A stretch of 11,422 bases of DNA, taken from the NCBI GenBank assembly GCA_964577985.1, contig CAZOAR010000065.1, positions 1-11,422 on the forward strand, given 5' to 3'. How positions within the stretch are numbered: position 1 is the first letter of the stretch; every line of letters starts with the position of its first letter. A model generated the notes under the pieces. That model searched no databases and was not told the DNA's origin. It saw only the letters and a program-made list of their open reading frames with translations. Positions 6,826 through 11,422 of this stretch are shown here, piece after piece. This DNA comes from CAZOAR01 sp964577985. Its GTDB lineage: Bacteria; Gemmatimonadota; CAZMKB01; CAZNLH01. A program made the position numbers and the translations under genes.

Positions 6826-7392
6826 TTACTTACCCAGCAGAAACACGGCCCCCACAAAAACGGCAAAATAGTCACCACCGTCAGTGTGATATTTCAGTTC
6901 TGCAAAACCGTTCAGCTTAGGTGTTAAACTCTTCTCGAGTCCACCCACAATATGAAGCCCGATGTCTGTGTTTGAAGCTGATGTGCTGGTACCGGTGAGA
7001 TACTCATCCTCTGGTCCGGTGTAGTCAGACTCCGCTTTCGAATAGGTCAGGGTTAATCCTGCGCCTCCGTATGGCTTGAAAGCCACCGCCACAGGTGCAA
7101 AGTACTTTGCCGTTCCGCCGACACTAATCTGCTTGAAGCTGAAATCCCAATGAGTTTCGTTGTACGACTTCCCCCAGTAATCTACGGACCCATCCAGGTG
7201 GATCTCTCTTGTGATGGTACCGAGGTCAGCGACCACGCCGAGGCCAAAAGTATTGTCGATATCTCCTTCTGGAATCACAAGGCCCAGTTCACCACCTATC
7301 CCGCGTAATCCGATATCGACTTGAGAGAAAGCTGTGGATCCCAGGAGAATAACCAGCAGTACAGCGATCGTTCCGACAAATACAGTTCTCAT
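6826..7392 (-). CDS. Small outer-membrane beta-barrel protein
   Basis: The 188-residue product has a clear signal peptide (MRTVFVGTIAVLLVILLGST, cleavage near AFS-Q at 23-24). The rest alternates short amphipathic strands with turns, such as GLGVVADLGT (50-59), ISVGGTAKYFAP (89-100), FKPYGGAGLTLTYS (105-118), DIGLHIVGGLEKSLTPKLNG (143-162) and FAVFVGAVFLLG (176-187). The size and pattern suit an eight-stranded opacity/OmpA-like barrel, in which the GGLE..LTPKLNGFAELKY segment is a frequent signature. The last residue is Lys rather than the usual terminal aromatic, with F184 close to the end. The start is supported by AAGGAGG four bases upstream. It lies downstream of the regulator on the same strand but has its own promoter. 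A structural or small-molecule-binding outer-membrane role is inferred; the ligand is unknown. Confidence 0.8.
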   Translation of the reverse strand: MRTVFVGTIAVLLVILLGSTAFSQVDIGLRGIGGELGLVIPEGDIDNTFGLGVVADLGTITREIHLDGSVDYWGKSYNETHWDFSFKQISVGGTAKYFAPVAVAFKPYGGAGLTLTYSKAESDYTGPEDEYLTGTSTSASNTDIGLHIVGGLEKSLTPKLNGFAELKYHTDGGDYFAVFVGAVFLLGK

Positions 7393-7396
7393 AAGG

Positions 7397-7403
7397 CCTC
7401 CTT
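7397..7403 (-). promoter_or_regulatory. Strong Shine-Dalgarno for the barrel gene
   Basis: AAGGAGG on the minus strand, four bases before the ATG at 7392, fixes the start of the barrel protein and suggests efficient translation, as expected for an abundant envelope protein. Confidence 0.75.
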
Positions 7404-7472
7404 ACAGAAAAGGGGATTGTTTGTGAAACACACCGTCGGGAATATAGGGATCTCCCTGTTTACCTGACCATG

Positions 7473-7502
7473 ACGATACTATGGGAGCGAGGGTGATGTC
7501 AA
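7473..7502 (-). promoter_or_regulatory. Predicted sigma70 promoter for the barrel gene
   Basis: A perfect TTGACA (7502-7497, minus strand) is followed after 18 bp by TATCGT (7478-7473), a 4-of-6 match to the -10. The start would be near 7466, giving a leader of about 74 nt. The leader holds two short inverted repeats: AGGGA-TC-TCCCT as read on the plus strand (7446-7457) and TGTTT-GTG-AAACA (7418-7430). Confidence 0.5.
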
Positions 7503-7804
7503 GTAATTCCTCGCGCAATCATTTGCTTTCGGTATCAATCCTCTGAGCGCGTGGACGGTCGCAAGAAGGGAAGAAGGAGTAGCGGTGAATGCGATCCAGC
7601 CGTCGAGGGTGAGTATCCTGGCGTCTCCGTATACATCAATAATCGCGGCCATCCGGAGGCATCCGCACCCGGACTGCCCGAGTCTTTCCATCAATCCAGA
7701 TCTGCTTCGACCTTGCCGACCACGGCTTCTCGATTTTCCAAACGGCCCGCCTGAGGGCGCTCGGGTATATACGGTAAGGATCAGATTTTCAACGTGGAGA
7801 TGTG
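7503..7804. other. Gap downstream of the regulator with one doubtful ORF
   Basis: About 300 bp lie between the regulator stop and the barrel promoter. A minus-strand frame of 109 residues runs from a TTG at 7808, overlapping the regulator stop, to 7479. Part of it (7490-7640) has C-rich third codon positions like its neighbours. The translation (for example MAAIIDVYGDARILTLDGWI) resembles no family I recognise, and the start has no good ribosome site. It may be a small unknown gene, a decayed fragment or chance. No intrinsic terminator for the regulator is visible. Confidence 0.3.
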
Positions 7805-10800
7805 TCAATCATCCCGGGTGGGATTCTCGAGGCCATAGCGTCTCATCTTGCCCCTGAGGGTTGCTTCGTGGATGCCCAGCTGTTTTGCGGCGCGTGTCTT
7901 CACCCAGTGCGCCTCCTTGAGAGCCATGAATATCCGCTGTCTCTCAAAGGAAGCCATGAGTTCCGGGAGCGTGCTTCCTGCTTCTTTCGCGTCAGACGAA
8001 CTGCTTCCGCCTCGGAGTTGCCTCTTGACTCGGCTGGAGAGGAGTTCCAGGCCTATCTCGTCGCCATCTTCCGCAAGCGTCACCGCCCTCCGGATCTCAT
8101 TGAGGAGTTCTCTGACGTTTCCTGGCCAGTCGTAACTTACGAGCAGGTTCAAGGCGTTTGACGCGACTCCCTTGACTTGTCTCTTCTCCTCCGCGCAATA
8201 TTTCTCGATAAAATGAGAAATAAGGATCGGAATATCAGCCCGCCGATTTCTCAGGGGTGGTATGGGAAGAGTGATCCCATCGAGCCTGTAGAAAAGATCC
8301 TCTCTGAACCTGCCAGCATCTATCTCGGCCTCCAGGTCTTTGTTCGTCGCCGCCACAATCCTGACATTGACCTTTCTCGTTGTCGTATCACCCAACCTCA
8401 TGAGCTCTCCGCTCTCCAGGAACCTCAACAACTTCACCTGGATAGCAAGCCCCATGTCAGCAATTTCATCGAGAAAGAAGGTCCCCCTGTTCGCCACCTC
8501 GAGCAAACCCTTCTTGTCCATCGTCGCGCCGGTGAACGATCCCTTCTTATGACCGAACAGCTCGCTCTCGAGAAGATTGTCCGGGATCGCCGCACAGTTG
8601 ACGGCTACGTACTGCCTGTTCTTACGCATACCCGAGAAATGGATCGCCCTGGCAAAGAGCTCTTTCCCCGTTCCCGTTTCACCAAGCAGGAGGACCTGTA
8701 TGTTGGAGTCCTTCAACCTCTCCACTGTCCTCAGCAATTCGAGCATTTCCGGGTCCTGAGTGATGATATCATCGAAACTCAATTTGCTCCTGAGCTGACG
8801 TCTCAAATATCTGTTGTCACTTCGCAGTTCATCGCGCTCGATGGCCACGACAAAGTGCGCCATGTACTTCGAAAAGCTCACGATCCGTTTGAGACCATCG
8901 AAGAGGATCGGCAGTTCATGTAATCCCGTCTCCCGGTCGAGATAACAGATTCCCTCGACATCCCCCTTGACGCCGAAAGGAACGGCCGCCAGCGAGTCTA
9001 TGCCGGGCAACATGTCATTCCTGATGGGAGCAAGCCTGCTGTCCCCGGGAACATCTAAGGAAAGATACGGTCTCATGGCGGAGAGTATTCTTCCGTCCAC
9101 GCCTTTAATGTGATTCAGGATCGCCTCGCTCTGGGGAATCGCCAGCCCCTTTGAGATGGAGACCATGAAGTCTCCCCGGGTGCCATCTCGTCGCGCGATA
9201 AAACCTCTGTCGGCCTTGATGCGTTTCATGAGATAGAAGAAGATCTTCTCAAGCCCCTCCGTGTTGGAGGAATAACCCATCGCCGTGGTAGTGACTTCCG
9301 TCAGCGGACTTATTTCGTCGCTCGCGGAGATCACTCTCTCCACGATCGCCTCTTCAAGGGAACGCTTGATATCTCGGACCCGGATTATCTTCGCATCTCT
9401 GTCCGCCCTGTTCTTATCGAAGTCCGCGGCATCATTGAGACATTCAAGCACCTTCTTGTCCTCGCCGAGAGCGACATGCACGGTTGCCATCTCAATGGCA
9501 ACTTCCCCCAGGTAGTAGTCTAAGCCCAGCTCCTCGAACAGCTCCTTTGCCTGCTTGAGATGCTGCCCGGCCCGGATTAGACTCTCCTCAGACTCCATCT
9601 GTTCACTCAACATGATACCGATTTCGAGATTGGTGCGGGCGGCCTCGTATTTCTCTCCAAGGGAGGTAAGCGTTGTCAGACATTGATTGAGATGCTCCAA
9701 CGCTTCTTCCGTCTTCCCCTCTTCTTTCAAAACCATACCCCTCACCCGAATCGTCAACGCCTCTTCAAACCTGTCGCCGAGACTCTTCGAGACTGCGAGG
9801 GCGCGCTCCGAAGCCTTCCACGCCTTCTTGGAATCCCCGGTCCTGACCTTGAGATCCGCGATACGACGATAGAGCTCGTTTATCAGATCGCCTTCGGGTG
9901 CGATCGCCTCCGCGATCTCCCTCGCCTCCTCGTAATACAGTTCGGCCTTTTCGTAATCTCCCTGCTCGAAAGCCAACTCCCCCAGATACTCGTGCCCTAT
10001 CGCGATTTCACGTTTCATCCCCTTTTCTGTGGCTAGCTTGAGGCCTCTGGTGAGCCATTCTTGCGATTCACGGAAAACGTGTTTGTGCAGGTACAGTTTT
10101 CCAATCATCAGGCTGTTGTGTGTGGTGGTATAGTCATCGCCATATCTGGCAGCTAACCGCATGCTCTTCTTATAACAGTGCAAAGACTTCCCAAAGTCAC
10201 CAAGGAACAAGTGTAACGATCCCAGGTTTGTGAGATATACAAATACCCCCTTGAACATTTTCGCAGACCTTCGGATCTGAATGGCATCTTCAAGATACTC
10301 GATTGCGCTGGTCCACTCTGCCTTGAGGAAGCAAATGTGAGCCAAGTCATTCTTCACTTTTGCAATCTCTATGAACTCCCCCAGCCTTCTGAAACTCGAT
10401 ATACTATCTTCGAGATATTCCTTAGCTTTTTTCAGTCTTCCTCTCCGCACGTAGTACCAACCCAGGTATTTCTGTACATTAGCAACTTCGTGGTTTTCTC
10501 CGGTTTCTCTCAATAACTCGTATGCTTCCGTAAGCTCACCAAAGGCCAAATCATAACAAGAAAGCTCATACGTCGTAACACCTATCGCTGCCTTTAATCT
10601 GCCCTCCATATTCCCAGTCTGGTTAGTGGTAGAAATGGAATTCTCCAAGTTCTTGAACACATCTAAGGCTTCGTGAAATTCTCCTATTAAAAACAGACAC
10701 TTACCTCTCCGGTAGAGCAATTCTTCTTTGTCCTGCTGTAGACAATCGTCATTCTCGAGCATGCGGTCAATGTGGAGGAGGGCTTTCTTGAAGTCACACT

Positions 10801-10849
10801 CCCTCATCAGATTGTCGATTCCTTCGGGAAATAAAATGTCTGTAGCCAT
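7805..10849 (-). CDS. TPR-GAF-sigma54 activator (bacterial enhancer-binding protein)
   Basis: The 1014-residue protein is a cytoplasmic activator of sigma54 RNA polymerase. Residues about 40-475 form roughly ten TPR-like helical repeats (for example LGWYYVRRGRLKKAKEYLED at 129-148), a likely protein- or peptide-sensing scaffold. A GAF domain follows at about 525-670. The AAA+ domain, about 690-920, has Walker A GETGTGKE (723-730), the sigma54-contact loop GSFTGA (770-775, where GAFTGA is usual), Walker B TFFLDEI (790-796), arginine fingers in FREDLFYRL (R849, R855) and sensor II WPGNVREL (908-915). A Fis-type HTH at 970-1006 contains AAKQLGIHEATLRGKMRRYG. There is no receiver or kinase domain, so input probably comes through the TPRs and GAF. 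The start ATG has only a weak GGAA site 7 bases away. It follows a small secreted-protein gene by 49 bp, probably in one transcript. DNA for about residues 1-255 is AT-richer than the rest. Confidence 0.93.
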   Translation of the reverse strand: MATDILFPEGIDNLMRECDFKKALLHIDRMLENDDCLQQDKEELLYRRGKCLFLIGEFHEALDVFKNLENSISTTNQTGNMEGRLKAAIGVTTYELSCYDLAFGELTEAYELLRETGENHEVANVQKYLGWYYVRRGRLKKAKEYLEDSISSFRRLGEFIEIAKVKNDLAHICFLKAEWTSAIEYLEDAIQIRRSAKMFKGVFVYLTNLGSLHLFLGDFGKSLHCYKKSMRLAARYGDDYTTTHNSLMIGKLYLHKHVFRESQEWLTRGLKLATEKGMKREIAIGHEYLGELAFEQGDYEKAELYYEEAREIAEAIAPEGDLINELYRRIADLKVRTGDSKKAWKASERALAVSKSLGDRFEEALTIRVRGMVLKEEGKTEEALEHLNQCLTTLTSLGEKYEAARTNLEIGIMLSEQMESEESLIRAGQHLKQAKELFEELGLDYYLGEVAIEMATVHVALGEDKKVLECLNDAADFDKNRADRDAKIIRVRDIKRSLEEAIVERVISASDEISPLTEVTTTAMGYSSNTEGLEKIFFYLMKRIKADRGFIARRDGTRGDFMVSISKGLAIPQSEAILNHIKGVDGRILSAMRPYLSLDVPGDSRLAPIRNDMLPGIDSLAAVPFGVKGDVEGICYLDRETGLHELPILFDGLKRIVSFSKYMAHFVVAIERDELRSDNRYLRRQLRSKLSFDDIITQDPEMLELLRTVERLKDSNIQVLLLGETGTGKELFARAIHFSGMRKNRQYVAVNCAAIPDNLLESELFGHKKGSFTGATMDKKGLLEVANRGTFFLDEIADMGLAIQVKLLRFLESGELMRLGDTTTRKVNVRIVAATNKDLEAEIDAGRFREDLFYRLDGITLPIPPLRNRRADIPILISHFIEKYCAEEKRQVKGVASNALNLLVSYDWPGNVRELLNEIRRAVTLAEDGDEIGLELLSSRVKRQLRGGSSSSDAKEAGSTLPELMASFERQRIFMALKEAHWVKTRAAKQLGIHEATLRGKMRRYGLENPTRDD

Positions 10850-10898
10850 GTCGTATTCCGTTTCTATCGCGCGCGAATAGCATTCAAATTGCAGATAC

Positions 10899-11147
10899 TC
10901 ATTTGTCTATCTCTGCTTCAGCCCGGCGCTTGCTCTTCTTGATTGATCTAACTTCCGTGTTCTTTCCACGCTTGTCATGCGATCTTCCGCTATTATCCTT
11001 TCGCCTCGTAAACCAATGATCGTGAGGCCATGCAATGGCACTATTCACAATGGGTGGATCATCTACTTTGATTTGGCAGATGATATCAGGCGGGGCAAGA
11101 AGGGTCACTATGATGCACGCAATTGCAAGAACCAGCTTTTTCCTCAC
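10899..11147 (-). CDS. Small secreted or membrane-targeted protein upstream of the regulator
   Basis: This 82-residue frame starts with GTG, preceded by GGAGG at an 8-base spacing and by a perfect sigma70 promoter, so it is likely expressed. The N-terminus MRKKLVLAIACIIVTLLAPP is a typical signal sequence, with two basic residues after Arg2 and a hydrophobic core at 5-18. C11 and C24 do not sit in a good lipobox. The remainder is short, hydrophilic and strongly basic (residues 47-76 rich in Arg and Lys). No family is recognised. It is the first gene of a probable two-gene unit with the TPR-GAF-sigma54 regulator. It could be an exported partner or signal precursor for that regulator, or simply a small envelope protein; both are inference. 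Confidence 0.6.
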   Translation of the reverse strand: MRKKLVLAIACIIVTLLAPPDIICQIKVDDPPIVNSAIAWPHDHWFTRRKDNSGRSHDKRGKNTEVRSIKKSKRRAEAEIDK

Positions 11148-11155
11148 GGCGCACC

Positions 11156-11160
11156 CCTCC
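11156..11160 (-). promoter_or_regulatory. Shine-Dalgarno deciding the GTG start of the small gene
   Basis: GGAGG on the minus strand lies eight bases before GTG (11147-11145). The spacing is right and the following codons encode a signal peptide, which together support this non-ATG start. Confidence 0.65.
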
Positions 11161-11201
11161 GTTTGTTTGAAGGGTTAAAGGCAAATCCAGCGAAAACCTA
11201 C

Positions 11202-11245
11202 TGTCTGGCTCTTCAAGGAATGACGGAAGCAGGCAACACCAGACA
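11202..11245 (-). promoter_or_regulatory. Stem-loop in the leader of the small gene/regulator mRNA
   Basis: TGTCTGG (11245-11239, minus strand) pairs with CCAGACA (11208-11202), a perfect 7-bp stem enclosing 30 bases. A competing pairing of TTGAAG with CTTCAA further downstream is also possible. The leader of about 113 nt is long enough for a control element, but it does not match a riboswitch class I recognise. Confidence 0.3.
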
Positions 11246-11266
11246 ACTTTTTTGTAGATTATCGTT

Positions 11267-11295
11267 ATTATATCACAGTTATGTTATGCTGTCAA
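11267..11295 (-). promoter_or_regulatory. Perfect-consensus sigma70 promoter for the small gene and regulator
   Basis: On the minus strand TTGACA (11295-11290), a 17-bp spacer and TATAAT (11272-11267) match the sigma70 consensus completely. TG one base before the -10 adds an extended -10. The flanks are AT-rich. Transcription should start near 11260 and run through the 82-residue gene into the regulator. This is the strongest promoter in the window. Confidence 0.85.
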
Positions 11296-11332
11296 GAGAA
11301 TTATTGTTGATGGAGTCTCCCCATTTTTTTCG

Positions 11333-11422
11333 TGTCATTCCGGCTTGTCCGGAATCGGCCTTATTGTGCGATGGGATTCCCGACAAGCGGGAATGACATG
11401 TGAGGCGGGAATGACATGTGAG
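11333..11422. repeat. Paired-hairpin inverted repeat leading into the 18-bp tandem repeat
   Basis: Two 24-bp arms (11333-11356 and 11375-11398) are inverted copies with two mismatches, separated by 18 bp. Each arm is itself a hairpin: ATTCCGG-CTTGT-CCGGAAT (11337-11355) and ATTCCCG-ACAAG-CGGGAAT (11376-11394). The two mismatches fall on paired positions within the stems, so both hairpins stay perfect. The right arm runs into two identical 18-bp units GCGGGAATGACATGTGAG (11387-11404 and 11405-11422), which reach the window edge. This is an interspersed intergenic element rather than a gene. Confidence 0.85.

Noticed and set aside
8177..8923. 248-residue plus-strand frame inside the regulator
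   Set aside because: It is antisense to the conserved AAA+ domain and its translation matches nothing, so it is a shadow of the real gene.
11211..11229. A degenerate copy of the 18-bp repeat (AAGGAATGACGGAAGC) in the small gene's leader
   Set aside because: Only the GGAATGAC core is shared, which is too short to separate from chance, and there is no adjacent hairpin or second unit.
10977..11396. 139-residue plus-strand frame at the right edge
   Set aside because: It runs antisense through the small secreted gene, the promoter and into the inverted repeat, with no ribosome site or recognisable content.

Overview
The window reads as a stretch of chromosome from a diderm (Gram-negative-type) bacterium of moderate to fairly high GC content. 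The evidence is several signal peptides, an outer-membrane beta-barrel protein, a sodium-coupled dicarboxylate-type symporter and a TPR-GAF-sigma54 activator. That gene mix resembles uncultivated FCB-group or deltaproteobacteria-like lineages, but the assignment is a low-confidence inference. There is no rRNA, tRNA, CRISPR array, transposase or phage gene. The most distinctive non-coding content is an 18-bp repeat family at both window edges.

Left part (1-2280): five diverged copies of an 18-bp repeat (4-93) are followed by an Hsp15/HslR-type S4 RNA-binding protein, probably translated from a leaderless mRNA. Converging on it from the minus strand is an SLC1/EAAT-like symporter with a TTG start, a strong Shine-Dalgarno and an unusual soluble insertion of about 125 residues between TM3 and TM4.

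Middle (2281-7500): a divergent intergenic region carries an extended -10 sigma70 promoter for a secreted GH38-like (alpha-mannosidase superfamily) protein. This protein keeps the zinc-site residues but appears to lack the family's catalytic Asp. Converging on it is an exported PD40/TolB-like beta-propeller protein. Upstream of that on the minus strand is a small outer-membrane beta-barrel protein. Both of these have recognisable sigma70-type promoters. All three exported proteins have predicted 5' leaders of about 75 nt.

Right part (7503-11422): a minus-strand unit begins at a perfect-consensus sigma70 promoter (TTGACA, 17 bp, TATAAT). It encodes an 82-residue protein with a signal peptide, then after 49 bp a 1014-residue regulator with about ten TPR-like repeats, a GAF domain, a sigma54-activating AAA+ domain and a Fis-type HTH. 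The first third of the regulator and the small gene are clearly AT-richer than the rest, which suggests a mosaic origin. The right edge holds an inverted repeat made of two hairpins whose stems differ by a compensatory base-pair change, leading into the same 18-bp tandem repeat seen at the left edge.

The genes do not form one obvious pathway. The symporter, GH38-like protein, propeller and barrel are all envelope or nutrient functions. The sigma54 activator could control genes outside the window, because I found no convincing -24/-12 promoter here.
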